From positions 1-64,000 of the forward strand of contig JACCRF010000121.1 in assembly GCA_013813715.1 (NCBI GenBank): a DNA stretch of 64,000 bases, given 5' to 3'. Position numbers and translations under genes: made by a program. Position 1 is the stretch's first letter. Every line of letters starts with the position of its first letter. The notes under the pieces are model-generated. The model searched no databases. It had not been told where the DNA came from and saw nothing but the letters and a program-made list of their open reading frames with translations. Shown one piece after another: positions 43,720 to 52,133 of the stretch. Source of the stretch: Gemmatimonadaceae bacterium. Lineage in GTDB: Bacteria > Gemmatimonadota > Gemmatimonadetes > Gemmatimonadales > Gemmatimonadaceae.

Positions 43720-45993
43720 CTACCGCTTCGGCGTGTGGCGGGCAACCAGTGCATCGGCTTCCCCAGTTCTTCCGGTATTCTTCAGAAGCTGGGCGTAGTC
43801 CTTCACTGTTTCAGCGACGTTCGGGTCGAGGGGCCCGAGCGCGCGCAGGCGAATGTCGAGCGCGCGCTGATAGACCGCTTCGGACTCGGCCGGCCGGCCG
43901 GCGTCGCGGAGCATTCCGGCGAGCCCGTTCAGCGTTACTGCGATGCTGGGATTCCCCCGCGTCAGCCGGGTCTCCTTGATCGCCAGCGCGCGTCGGAAGA
44001 GCGGTTCCGCCTCCTTATAACGACCTAGCTTCCAGTACGTCTCCGCAAGATTGTTCAGAATCGCGGCCATGTTGGGATGCGTCGGGTCGAGCGTGCGCTC
44101 GAAAATGCCGCGGGTCCGCTCATACAGCGGCAGCGCGGCGGCGTAGCGACCCTCGCTCCAGTAAATCGCGCCGAGATTGTTCATCACCGAAGCGAGTTCC
44201 GGATGCCCGGGTCCGAGGCGCCGTTCCTGAATCGAGATGCTGCGCCGCATCAGCGGCACCGCTTCCTGGTTGCGCTGCTGCGCCCAGTAGACAACCCCGA
44301 GTCCGGCAAGACTCTTCGCGAGCGCGCGACTTTCGCCGCCGCCGGGCCTTCGCTCGTCGAGACTGATCGCACGCTTGTACATGGATTCCGCTTCGGAGTT
44401 GCGTCCCTGCTTCCAGCGCAACGCAGCGATGCTGCGTACCACGACTGCAGTTGCCGAGTCCGCGGCGCCGGGGAACCGTTCCAGGATTGCGAGAGCGGGC
44501 TGGTAGTGTGATTCCGCCAACGCGAGGTCACCATGGCCCACCAGCGCGTCACCCAGTGCCAACTGGGTTTCGGCCACCGCCGGATCCTCGGCGCCCAGCG
44601 CCCTCTTGCGCGTCTCGAGCGCCGTTTCGAGCTGAGCCCGCGCCGCGTCGTACAGACCGAGGGATGCATATGCAGTCCCGATGGTATGCATCATCCTGCC
44701 CTGAAGCCGCGGCTGCTGGGCCAGATCAACCAACGAGCTTTTCGCCCCGCGATCGAGCAGCTCGCGGGCCGTGATACTGTTGCCCAACGCCTCTCCCGGT
44801 TCCGAAACGCGAAAGAGATTGATCATGAAATCGCTCACCTGGGTCGCTGCGGCGGCCTCTTCGGCCGCGTGGCGTTCCGCGCGCGTGGCGCGGATCAGTC
44901 CCGTTGCCGCGAACACCGCGCTCAATACAAGCGCCAGCACCGCCACCGATGTCGCGGCCACACCAGCCCGGTGCCGTCGGACGAACTTGCCCAGGCGATA
45001 CGCCGAAGTCGGAGGACGCGCCACCACCGGCTTGTGCGCCAGAAAGCGCTCGATGTCGGCGGCGAATCCGGTCGCGGTTTCGTACCGCCGAGAGCGATCG
45101 GGCTCCAGCGCTTTCATTACTATCCAGTCGAGGTCACCCTTCAGGTCGCGCCGCAGGTGCTCGGGATTCGTCCGGCGCGCGTCGGCGATCGCCTTCTGCC
45201 GCTCTCGAACCGCGGTGTACCGCGCGCTCGGCCGCGGCGCGTTCGTATCACCTGAGGCCAGGCGGAATATGAACGCCTGCATCGCCTGCCCCGTCGGTTC
45301 CGCTGGGAGGCTGCCAACGAGCAGCAAATACAGAATGACGCCGAGCGAGTAGATGTCCGTCCGGGTATCGACATCTATTCCGGATGACTCGGCCTGCTCC
45401 GGGCTCATGTAGGCGAGGGTACCGATGGGATATCCCGCCTGCGTGACGAGCGTGTTCTCCGTGAGCCGCATGCCCAGTGCCTTGGCGATGCCGAAGTCAA
45501 TCACCTTCGGCAGCGGCTTCCCGTCCTGTTCGGCGACCAGGACGTTGGTCGGCTTCAGATCGCGATGGATAACTCCCTTCTGGTGGGCGTGCTGCACCGC
45601 CTGGCAGACGCAGATGAAAAGCCGCAGTCTCTCTTCTGTCGAAAGACGCCGGGTGTCGCAGTACTCGGTGAGCGGCAGACCCTTCACCAGCTCCATCGCG
45701 AAGAACGGGTCGCCCTCGGCAGTCTCGCCGGCCTGAAGGACCTTCGCGATCCCGGCGTGATCCATGAGCGCCAGTGCCTGGCGCTCTGCTTCGAAGCGAG
45801 CCCTGATCTCGCGCGATCCGAAGCCGGCGCGCACTACTTTGAGGGCGACGTTGCGCCGGACGGGGCCCGTTTCGGCGGCCTCGTACACCGTGCCCATCCC
45901 ACCCTCTCCCAAGACGCGAACGATCTTGTAAGGTCCGATCCGCTCCGGATACTGGAACGACGACTCAGTCAGTTCCGAATCGACCGTGGGCAC
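43720..45993 (-). CDS. Membrane Ser/Thr protein kinase with C-terminal TPRs
   Basis: The 757-residue protein has an N-terminal Hanks-type kinase domain: glycine loop LGEGGMGTVY, Lys52 in ALKVV, the catalytic Asp145 in HRDLKPTN, and DFG at 166-168. One membrane helix follows at about 343-365, then roughly seven tetratricopeptide repeats (about 410-740). The kinase domain is therefore cytoplasmic and the TPR part periplasmic. It probably senses an external signal. An exported small protein gene lies 32 bases upstream on the same strand. Confidence 0.92.
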   Translation of the reverse strand: MPTVDSELTESSFQYPERIGPYKIVRVLGEGGMGTVYEAAETGPVRRNVALKVVRAGFGSREIRARFEAERQALALMDHAGIAKVLQAGETAEGDPFFAMELVKGLPLTEYCDTRRLSTEERLRLFICVCQAVQHAHQKGVIHRDLKPTNVLVAEQDGKPLPKVIDFGIAKALGMRLTENTLVTQAGYPIGTLAYMSPEQAESSGIDVDTRTDIYSLGVILYLLLVGSLPAEPTGQAMQAFIFRLASGDTNAPRPSARYTAVRERQKAIADARRTNPEHLRRDLKGDLDWIVMKALEPDRSRRYETATGFAADIERFLAHKPVVARPPTSAYRLGKFVRRHRAGVAATSVAVLALVLSAVFAATGLIRATRAERHAAEEAAAATQVSDFMINLFRVSEPGEALGNSITARELLDRGAKSSLVDLAQQPRLQGRMMHTIGTAYASLGLYDAARAQLETALETRKRALGAEDPAVAETQLALGDALVGHGDLALAESHYQPALAILERFPGAADSATAVVVRSIAALRWKQGRNSEAESMYKRAISLDERRPGGGESRALAKSLAGLGVVYWAQQRNQEAVPLMRRSISIQERRLGPGHPELASVMNNLGAIYWSEGRYAAALPLYERTRGIFERTLDPTHPNMAAILNNLAETYWKLGRYKEAEPLFRRALAIKETRLTRGNPSIAVTLNGLAGMLRDAGRPAESEAVYQRALDIRLRALGPLDPNVAETVKDYAQLLKNTGRTGEADALVARHTPKR

Positions 45994-46025
45994 GGTGCTC
46001 TCTCTCGTACGCAGTCGTTACCGGG

Positions 46026-46463
46026 TCACCTGATGATGATAATGTCGGGATCGATGATCACCGTGTCCGACATCGCGGCATCGCGAACACAGATTGCCGA
46101 GACCACGTACTGGTATTTGCTGCCCTTCTCGGCGGCATCGAGTTCCTTCGCGCCGGCTGGCTGGTTCTTCTTGCTCTTGTAGGGCGTTTTTTTCTTGAAC
46201 GGCCACGGCTTGCTGGCCTTCGCCTTCACTTCCATTTCCGTAACATTCGCCGCCGCGTCGAGTCTCCAGTTGATCGAATCGCCTGGCTTCATGCTGATAG
46301 ACCACGGAGTCAGCGAGAAGGAGACGCCGCGTCCGGCAAGGCAGTCGACTCGGACATCTACATTGACAGTCTGAGGACTGCCCTGTGCATCAGCCGAGCC
46401 GTTCGTCTCTATGGCGACAAATACGAGAACTGCACCCAAGATGAGCGGAACTCTGGCGCGCAT
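46026..46463 (-). CDS. Small exported protein upstream of the kinase gene
   Basis: The 145-residue product has a signal peptide (PLILGAVLVFVAIETNGSADA). Its mature part is beta-rich (VDVRVDCLAGRGVSFSLTPW, then WSISMKPGDSINWRLDAAAN), with a basic Lys-rich stretch near KKKTPYKSKKN. A cupredoxin-like fold is possible, but no copper-site set is clear. I chose the ATG at 46463 because the longer frame has no signal. It precedes the kinase gene by 32 bases and may feed its external domain a ligand. Confidence 0.6.
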   Translation of the reverse strand: MRARVPLILGAVLVFVAIETNGSADAQGSPQTVNVDVRVDCLAGRGVSFSLTPWSISMKPGDSINWRLDAAANVTEMEVKAKASKPWPFKKKTPYKSKKNQPAGAKELDAAEKGSKYQYVVSAICVRDAAMSDTVIIDPDIIIIR

Positions 46464-46588
46464 ATGTACTCCGATGGAGGGAGCAGAACAGTGGGAGAGG
46501 CCGGGTTGGGACGCAAGAGCGTGACGGATCCGCGATCGGGCTTCCACCGGGGCGGTCTCGCATGCGCCTTGCACTGACCTCGGCCCAA

Positions 46589-47215
46589 ATGACTCAACAG
46601 ATCCGAGCCATCTTCCTTCTGGGAACCCTCAAGAAAAAGCAGGTACTGTCGCACACACAGGCACTTTGCGAGGTAGTAGCGGAGATTTTCAAGTCTCAGG
46701 AAGACGTCGCCAGCGAGATCGTCCGCCTCCGCGACTACGATATTCAGCCCGGTACAAAGACAGAAATAGACGACGACGACTTTCCAAAGATTCTCGACAG
46801 GATGCTGGCTTCGGACATCATCATCTTCGCTACGCCGATCTGGTGGGGAATTCAGTCCTCGCTCATCCAGAGAGTCATCGAGCGGCTCGACGAGTTGAAC
46901 GATGAGTTGCTCGAAACCGGCAAGTCGGAATTTGCCAACAAGGTGGGCGGGATCGTAATTACGGGAGGGGAGGACGGCGCCGAGCACATCATCGGGAACA
47001 TCCTGAACTTCATGAGCTGGAATGGATTCACGATTCCGCCAGCGCCATCGGTCTCCTGGCTCGGCGAAGTTTCGGATGAGACCAAGGACTCGTTGAAGCG
47101 GAAATTCAAGAGAGAGTCGGTGTATGGTATGGCGAAGACCTTCGCGCGGAACGAAGCGTTTCTTGCGCGACTCCTCAAGCATCATCCTTTCCCCGAGCAA
47201 CCGCAGAGCAAATGA
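46589..47215 (+). CDS. Flavodoxin-like NAD(P)H oxidoreductase
   Basis: The 208-residue protein has the flavodoxin-like fold of NADPH-dependent FMN reductases: AIFLLGTLKKKQVLSHTQAL (flavin-phosphate loop region), ASDIIIFATPIWWGIQSSLI (the typical flavin-ring motif) and a later GGIVITGGEDGAEHI. It probably binds FMN and reduces quinones or flavins. I chose the ATG at 46589; 46562 is an alternative nine codons earlier. Its stop overlaps the start of the next gene by four bases. Confidence 0.75.
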   Translation: MTQQIRAIFLLGTLKKKQVLSHTQALCEVVAEIFKSQEDVASEIVRLRDYDIQPGTKTEIDDDDFPKILDRMLASDIIIFATPIWWGIQSSLIQRVIERLDELNDELLETGKSEFANKVGGIVITGGEDGAEHIIGNILNFMSWNGFTIPPAPSVSWLGEVSDETKDSLKRKFKRESVYGMAKTFARNEAFLARLLKHHPFPEQPQSK

Positions 47216-48426
47216 AACGTGACGGTCTGGTGTGGCTTCTGCCGATGATGATGTTGGGCGCGAGCTCGCTCCCCGCGCAGGAATCTGAGCGGCCCGCCTC
47301 GGGCCCGGGCTTTGGAGGCGTGCTAGCGAAAGTCGAAGGGGTGGCGCGACGCGTCGGCTCTGTGCTCGACAAGCCCTTGCACCCGATTGTAGGCGGTGTC
47401 GGGCCCGGCGGCGGCATCGGGGCGGGGCTCGAGTACAGCGCACCGACTGCGAACCCATGGGAAGCATCCGCGCGCGCGCTCTACACTTTGCGGCAGTACT
47501 GGAGAGCTGAGGCCGTCGCAGGATATCACGGCCGCCGGGCTGAGGTGGAGACATTCGCTCGGGGACGCGACATGTCGCGCCTCGACTTCTACGGTCCCGG
47601 CACCGACAGCGATGTCGACGACCGCACCAACTTTCGACTGCGTGAGTGGGTGATCGGCGGCCATGGCCGCGGGCGTGTATTGCCGTGGCTCGCGGTCGGC
47701 GGCCGGGTCGAGGAGCTATGGCCCGATGTTGATCGCGGCCGCAGGGACTCGCGGCCCAGTATCGAGCAGCGCTTTCAGGAAGCTGACGCGCCCGGCCTCG
47801 GCTCACAGCCGCGCTTTGGCCGCTACGAGGCGTCGTTCGACATCCACGTTCCGCCGGGCGTCGGCGAAGCATTGTATCAGGGCACGAAGTATCGGATGAG
47901 CTACGCGATCTATTCTGACCGGGGGCTCGACCGGTTCAGCTTCCGCAGAACCGAAGTCGAAGCGCAGCAGCGGTTCGCGCTCTTCGGCCCTCACCGTCGC
48001 CTGACGTTGAGCGGATGGGCTTCCACGTCGAACCCAGACGCCGGCAACGCCGTTCCCTTCTATCTTCACCGCACGCTGGGCGGTGACTCAGATGTGCGAA
48101 GCCTGAATGAAGAGCGGATCGGATCGGACGGTACGCAGGCAACCTTGCGCGGGTTCCGCAACCTTCGGTTTCGGGATCGTCATCTTGTGCTGCTGCAGGC
48201 CGAGTACAGAGTGCCGATGTGGGGGCCGGTGGATGCGTCGGTCTTCGCCGATGCCGGCAAGGTCACGAGCCGCCGAGAGGATCTCGATTTTTCGGACCTC
48301 AAGCGCGACTTCGGCTTCGGCCTGAGCCTCATGCGCGGGCCCAAGACCGCCGTGCGCGTGGACGTAGGATTTGGTGGTGGCGAGGGGACGCGGATGTTCT
48401 TTACAGTTGGCGATGTGCTCAAATGA
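47212..48426 (+). CDS. BamA/TamA-like outer-membrane barrel protein
   Basis: The 404-residue protein starts with a signal peptide (GLVWLLPMMMLGASSLPAQ) and continues as a beta barrel of the surface-antigen/Omp85 type. Visible are PGGGIGAGLEYSAPTANPWE, repeated aromatic-ended strands, and a conserved block near LRGFRNLRFRDRHLVLLQAE. POTRA domains appear to be missing, as in small Omp85-like proteins. It is coupled by ATGA overlap with the upstream reductase gene and followed closely by the kinase-like gene. Confidence 0.8.
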   Translation: MKRDGLVWLLPMMMLGASSLPAQESERPASGPGFGGVLAKVEGVARRVGSVLDKPLHPIVGGVGPGGGIGAGLEYSAPTANPWEASARALYTLRQYWRAEAVAGYHGRRAEVETFARGRDMSRLDFYGPGTDSDVDDRTNFRLREWVIGGHGRGRVLPWLAVGGRVEELWPDVDRGRRDSRPSIEQRFQEADAPGLGSQPRFGRYEASFDIHVPPGVGEALYQGTKYRMSYAIYSDRGLDRFSFRRTEVEAQQRFALFGPHRRLTLSGWASTSNPDAGNAVPFYLHRTLGGDSDVRSLNEERIGSDGTQATLRGFRNLRFRDRHLVLLQAEYRVPMWGPVDASVFADAGKVTSRREDLDFSDLKRDFGFGLSLMRGPKTAVRVDVGFGGGEGTRMFFTVGDVLK

Positions 48427-48461
48427 GCGCACTCAACCGGCGGAGACCTGGAAGGAGTACG

Positions 48462-49388
48462 ATGAGCCATCGGCATCTGCGCGTGATTGCGCTCGGCGTT
48501 ATTGGCGTTGCGTGCGCGACCAATCAGCGACCGATCATCAGCCCCGTCCAGATGGCCGAATTGTGGGAGCTGCCAACTGACCTCGAGCGCCGCGACTTGC
48601 TTCGAGGGCCCGTTGGAAGCGGCGGCGCGCTGAACCCGGATGAAGAGTTCGAGTTCAAGGACATCAAGGAGTCGGGGACGCAGCCGGGATACGACGTCAA
48701 GGATTCCAAGGGGCGTGAGTGGAGCGTGAAGCTGGGCCAGGAAGCGCGTACCGAAGTTGTCATGTCGCGCCTCGTGTGGGCACTCGGCTACCATCAGCCG
48801 AGCGTGTATTACCTGCCGCGGTGGACACTCGTTCGCGATGGCAAGAAGACCGTCCATCCGAAAAGCCGGTTTCGTCTCGAAGACGCGAAGAAAGTATCGG
48901 AATGGTCGTGGCGAATGAATCCGTTTTTCGATACGCAGCCACTGGCCGGACTTTACGTCCTCATGGTGATGGTCAACAACTGGGACCTGAAATCACAGCA
49001 GAACGCAGTTTATGAGGTCAAGGAGAGTGAGCCGGGTCCGCGCATTCAGTATGTGGTCAAGGATCTCGGCGCGTCTCTTGGGCGGAGCGCGTGGCCGGTG
49101 CAGGGGACGAAGGACGATCCGGAGGGATTCGAGAAGGAGCCGTTCATCGAGGAGGTTGTCGGCAACCGCGTCCGGTTCGGTTATCAGGGTGCGTGGCTCG
49201 AGCCGCAGTTGGTGAATAGCGCGACGCCGCACGACGTTCGCTGGATCTCGGGATTATTGTCGCGGCTGACTCCGAAGCAATGGAGCGATGCGTTTCGCGC
49301 TGGCGGCTTCAGCGAGGCCGAGGCCGATCGTTACATCAGACGGCTGCGCGAAAAAATCGATGAAGGTCTCAGGGTCGGGGCGTTCTAG
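48462..49388 (+). CDS. Exported protein with kinase-fold-like motifs, uncharacterised
   Basis: The 308-residue protein begins with a hydrophobic segment (VIALGVIGVACAT) that could be a lipoprotein signal, although the lipobox is imperfect. The body shows kinase-like positions in order: Lys90 in WSVKLGQ, Glu98 in ARTEVVMS, a catalytic-loop-like VNNWDLKSQQN (Asp175, Lys177, Asn181), and VVKDLGASLG (Asp201). These resemble HipA/CotH-like atypical kinases. An ideal Shine-Dalgarno (GAAGGAG) sets the ATG at 48462 over the upstream 48423 start. Which substrate it modifies outside the cytoplasm, if any, is unknown. Confidence 0.7.
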   Translation: MSHRHLRVIALGVIGVACATNQRPIISPVQMAELWELPTDLERRDLLRGPVGSGGALNPDEEFEFKDIKESGTQPGYDVKDSKGREWSVKLGQEARTEVVMSRLVWALGYHQPSVYYLPRWTLVRDGKKTVHPKSRFRLEDAKKVSEWSWRMNPFFDTQPLAGLYVLMVMVNNWDLKSQQNAVYEVKESEPGPRIQYVVKDLGASLGRSAWPVQGTKDDPEGFEKEPFIEEVVGNRVRFGYQGAWLEPQLVNSATPHDVRWISGLLSRLTPKQWSDAFRAGGFSEAEADRYIRRLREKIDEGLRVGAF

Positions 49389-49441
49389 GCGCAGCAGGAC
49401 TGGGCGCGCACCCGTTTTCCTTTCGTGCGGCCGCGCGAGAC

Positions 49442-49816
49442 TCAGGTCGGCGGCGGCAAGGTAAAGTGCGGATTCTCGATGAGACCGATCGGGTTGCCGA
49501 ACGGATCCTCGACAGTCGCAACGAGAATTCCGCCGCCGACATCCTGTAGCGGGCTCCGCACCGTCACACCTCGACTGTCCAGGCCAGCGAGCGTTTCCGC
49601 GAGGTCACTGACCCCCCAATAGGCCACCGAGCCGCCGGCCCCGAGCGGCTGATTTTCGACACCGGGGTCAAGGCCCAGCTCGAAGCCGCCCACGTTGAAC
49701 CCCACGTAGAACGGCTCGTCGAAGTACGGCGCGATGTCGAAGGTTGCGCTGTACCACGCTTTGGCGCGGGCGAGATCGGGCACCTTGTAGATGATGGTGC
49801 GGAGGCCGAGTAGCAT
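49442..49816 (-). CDS. VOC-family protein
   Basis: The 124-residue protein has the paired beta-alpha-beta units of the VOC fold: LLGLRTIIYKVPDLARAKAW, FDEPFYVGFNVGGFELGLD and VEDPFGNPIGLIENP, the last holding the usual metal Glu. Its reaction is unknown. I chose the ATG at 49816; the extended frame runs into sequence upstream of the divergent MATE gene. It is convergent with the kinase-like gene. Confidence 0.8.
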   Translation of the reverse strand: MLLGLRTIIYKVPDLARAKAWYSATFDIAPYFDEPFYVGFNVGGFELGLDPGVENQPLGAGGSVAYWGVSDLAETLAGLDSRGVTVRSPLQDVGGGILVATVEDPFGNPIGLIENPHFTLPPPT

Positions 49817-49916
49817 CGGATAGCGATCGTTGGTGGTTGGCGGGTTGCCTCGATATACTGCGCGGCACCCGCGAGTCAAGCAAGGATCTTCCAAGCCCGA
49901 TAGACGAAGCTCGACC

Positions 49917-51356
49917 ATGTCAGAATCATTGAGCGCTACGCCCTCACCGCCTTCCGACTCGCCACCGGTCGCCGCACAGGGAACCTGGCAGGCGATCAGG
50001 GAAGCGCTACGCGGCGCGCACCACGACTACACCGACGGGCCGATCGGTCGCTCAATCTTCCTGCTCGCCGTGCCGATGGTGCTCGAGACGGTGATGGAGA
50101 GCGTCTTCGCCATCGTCGACGTATTCTTCGTCTCGCGGCTCGGCGCCGACGCGGTGGCGACGGTCGGACTCACCGAGTCGCTGATGATCCTCATCTACTC
50201 GCTTGCGATGGGGCTCGGCATCGGCGCCACGGCGACAGTCGCGCGCCGCATCGGCGAGCGCGATGCGAAAGGAGCCTCGCACGCAGCAGCGCAGGCGCTG
50301 ATCCTTGGGCTCGGCATCGCCTTCGTTCTCGGAGTCGCAGGCGTTGTCGCTGCTCCCGCGTTGCTGAGTGTCATGGGTGCATCGCCCGGCGTTATCGCCA
50401 ACGCGGGGTTCACGCGGGTGATGCTTGGCGGCAACGCGACAGTCCTGCTCCTCTTCCTCATCAACGCCGTCTTCCGCGGCGCGGGTGACGCGGTCATCGC
50501 GATGCGTGTGCTCTGGCTCGCCAATGCCATCAACATCGTTCTGGGCCCGCTGTTCATCTTCGGCATCGGCCCTTTCCCGGAGCTCGGGGTTGTCGGAGCC
50601 GCCGTGGCGACCAACATCGGACGCGGCGTCGGCGTCGTGTACGCGGTCAGTCGACTCGTAAGGCCGGGAGGGCGCGTACACGTGGCGCGCAGCGATTTCC
50701 GACTCGACCCTGCCCTCATGTGGCAGATGATTCGCCTCTCCAGTTCAGGGACGTTCCAGATTCTCATCGGAACCGCGAGCTGGATCGGTCTCGTCCGCGT
50801 GATTTCGAGCTTCGGCAGCTCGGCCCTGGCCGGCTACACCATCGGGTTTCGCGTGATAATCTTCGCGCTCCTGCCATCATGGGGACTTGCCAACGCCGCG
50901 GCCACAATGGTGGGCCAGGGGCTCGGCGCGGGCAAACCGGAGCGTGCTGAACGAGCGGCGTGGATCGCGGGCCGTTACAACCTTTGGTTCCTGGGTGCCG
51001 TTGGTGTACTCTTCGTCGTTTTCGCTCCCGCCATCGTTTCAGCGTTCACCGCGGATCCCGCTGTCACCTCGTATGCTGTTTCATGCCTCCGGATCGTTGC
51101 GCTGGGCTTTCCCTTCTACGCGTACGGCATGGTGCTGACGAGCGCTTTCAACGGGGCCGGTGACACCTGGACGCCGACATGGATCAATCTCCTTGTGTTC
51201 TGGCTCTGGGAGATTCCCATCGCTTATGCACTGGCGATTGTCTTCGACATGGGTCCGCGCGGGGTTTACATCGCGATCATGCTCGCATACTCGACGCTGG
51301 CGGTGTTGAGTGCGTGGCTGTTCCGAAAGGGAAGCTGGAAGACACGACGGGTGTGA
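49917..51356 (+). CDS. MATE-family efflux transporter
   Basis: The 479-residue protein has twelve predicted membrane helices in two similar halves, typical of MATE/NorM pumps. Motifs include SIFLLAVPMVLETVMESVFA and FVSRLGADAVATVGLTESLM in the first half, and SSFGSSALAGYTIGFRVIIF with AAATMVGQGLGAGKPERAER in the second. It would export drugs or cations using sodium or proton gradients. The ATG at 49917 was chosen because the upstream frame lacks a hydrophobic segment. It is divergent from the VOC gene. Confidence 0.9.
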   Translation: MSESLSATPSPPSDSPPVAAQGTWQAIREALRGAHHDYTDGPIGRSIFLLAVPMVLETVMESVFAIVDVFFVSRLGADAVATVGLTESLMILIYSLAMGLGIGATATVARRIGERDAKGASHAAAQALILGLGIAFVLGVAGVVAAPALLSVMGASPGVIANAGFTRVMLGGNATVLLLFLINAVFRGAGDAVIAMRVLWLANAINIVLGPLFIFGIGPFPELGVVGAAVATNIGRGVGVVYAVSRLVRPGGRVHVARSDFRLDPALMWQMIRLSSSGTFQILIGTASWIGLVRVISSFGSSALAGYTIGFRVIIFALLPSWGLANAAATMVGQGLGAGKPERAERAAWIAGRYNLWFLGAVGVLFVVFAPAIVSAFTADPAVTSYAVSCLRIVALGFPFYAYGMVLTSAFNGAGDTWTPTWINLLVFWLWEIPIAYALAIVFDMGPRGVYIAIMLAYSTLAVLSAWLFRKGSWKTRRV

Positions 51357-51386
51357 GCGCTCGACTTACCGACTTAAGTTCGGCCG

Positions 51387-51432
51387 GTACGCGTACGTAA
51401 CGAGGACCGCTTGACTACGTAAGAATGCGTAC
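51387..51432. repeat. Inverted repeat after the MATE gene
   Basis: GTACGC and TACGTA (51387-51399) pair with TACGTA and GCGTAC (51416-51432) to form an interrupted hairpin. It lies between the MATE stop and the next gene start. There is no clear T tract, so it may be regulatory rather than a terminator. Confidence 0.35.
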
Positions 51433-51467
51433 CCCGAGAGGGACGCGAACCGTGTATTGTCATTGCC

Positions 51468-52133
51468 ATGACCGAGCCCGCCGTAACCCTCACTGACTAT
51501 GCGATCGCGATCGAGTGCGCGGTTTTCGCGCTTGCGCTCCTTCGCCTCGATGCACGAGACACGGCGATCCGCTCCTGGTTCGTCGCCTTCTTCGCTTCTA
51601 TCAGCGCGGCGTCGTTGCTGGGCGGAACAGTGCACGGATTCTTCGCCGAGGCATCGAGCACTGGTCGGCTAGTTCTCTGGCCGGCGACTCTCCTGTCGAT
51701 TCTCGCGACCAGCCTCGCCGCGTGGACGATCGGCGCCATTCTTCACCTCGATGAACGACGGGCGACCCTCGTCCGACGCCTCGCAATCGCTCAACTACTG
51801 ATTTTTGCCCTCGTCGTGCTGTTCGTTACCAGCAAGTTCTACGTTGCGATCATCGCCTATCTGCCGAGCACGCTGTTTCTCCTCTTCACGCTGCTTGCTG
51901 CATATCGCCGCCGGCCAGATGCCGGGGTGAAATGGGGAGTCACGGGCCTTGCACTCACCCTGGCCGCTGCCGCGCTGCAGCAGCTTGGTGTCGGAATCCA
52001 TCCGGTCTACTTCGATCACAACGCGCTCTACCACGTCATTCAGGGCGTTGCGCTCTGGATGATTTTCCTCGCTGCCAGATCGATCTCGAGTGCCCGGCCG
52101 CCGATTCGGAGGAGCCGTGACCTCACGGCGTGA
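51468..52133 (+). CDS. Polytopic membrane protein with conserved histidines
   Basis: The 221-residue protein is almost entirely hydrophobic, with about seven helices. Histidines sit in GGTVHGFF and in VYFDHNALYHVIQGVALWMI, near the membrane faces, a pattern reminiscent of the CREST superfamily of membrane hydrolases; the family is not certain. The last 17 bases overlap the next gene. Function unknown. Confidence 0.65.
   Translation: MTEPAVTLTDYAIAIECAVFALALLRLDARDTAIRSWFVAFFASISAASLLGGTVHGFFAEASSTGRLVLWPATLLSILATSLAAWTIGAILHLDERRATLVRRLAIAQLLIFALVVLFVTSKFYVAIIAYLPSTLFLLFTLLAAYRRRPDAGVKWGVTGLALTLAAAALQQLGVGIHPVYFDHNALYHVIQGVALWMIFLAARSISSARPPIRRSRDLTA

Noticed and set aside
46409-47872. 487-codon - strand frame opposite the reductase and barrel genes
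   Set aside because: No domains; overlaps two coupled + strand genes.
50052-50681. 209-codon - strand frame inside the MATE gene
   Set aside because: Asp/Glu/Arg-rich shadow of a membrane protein.
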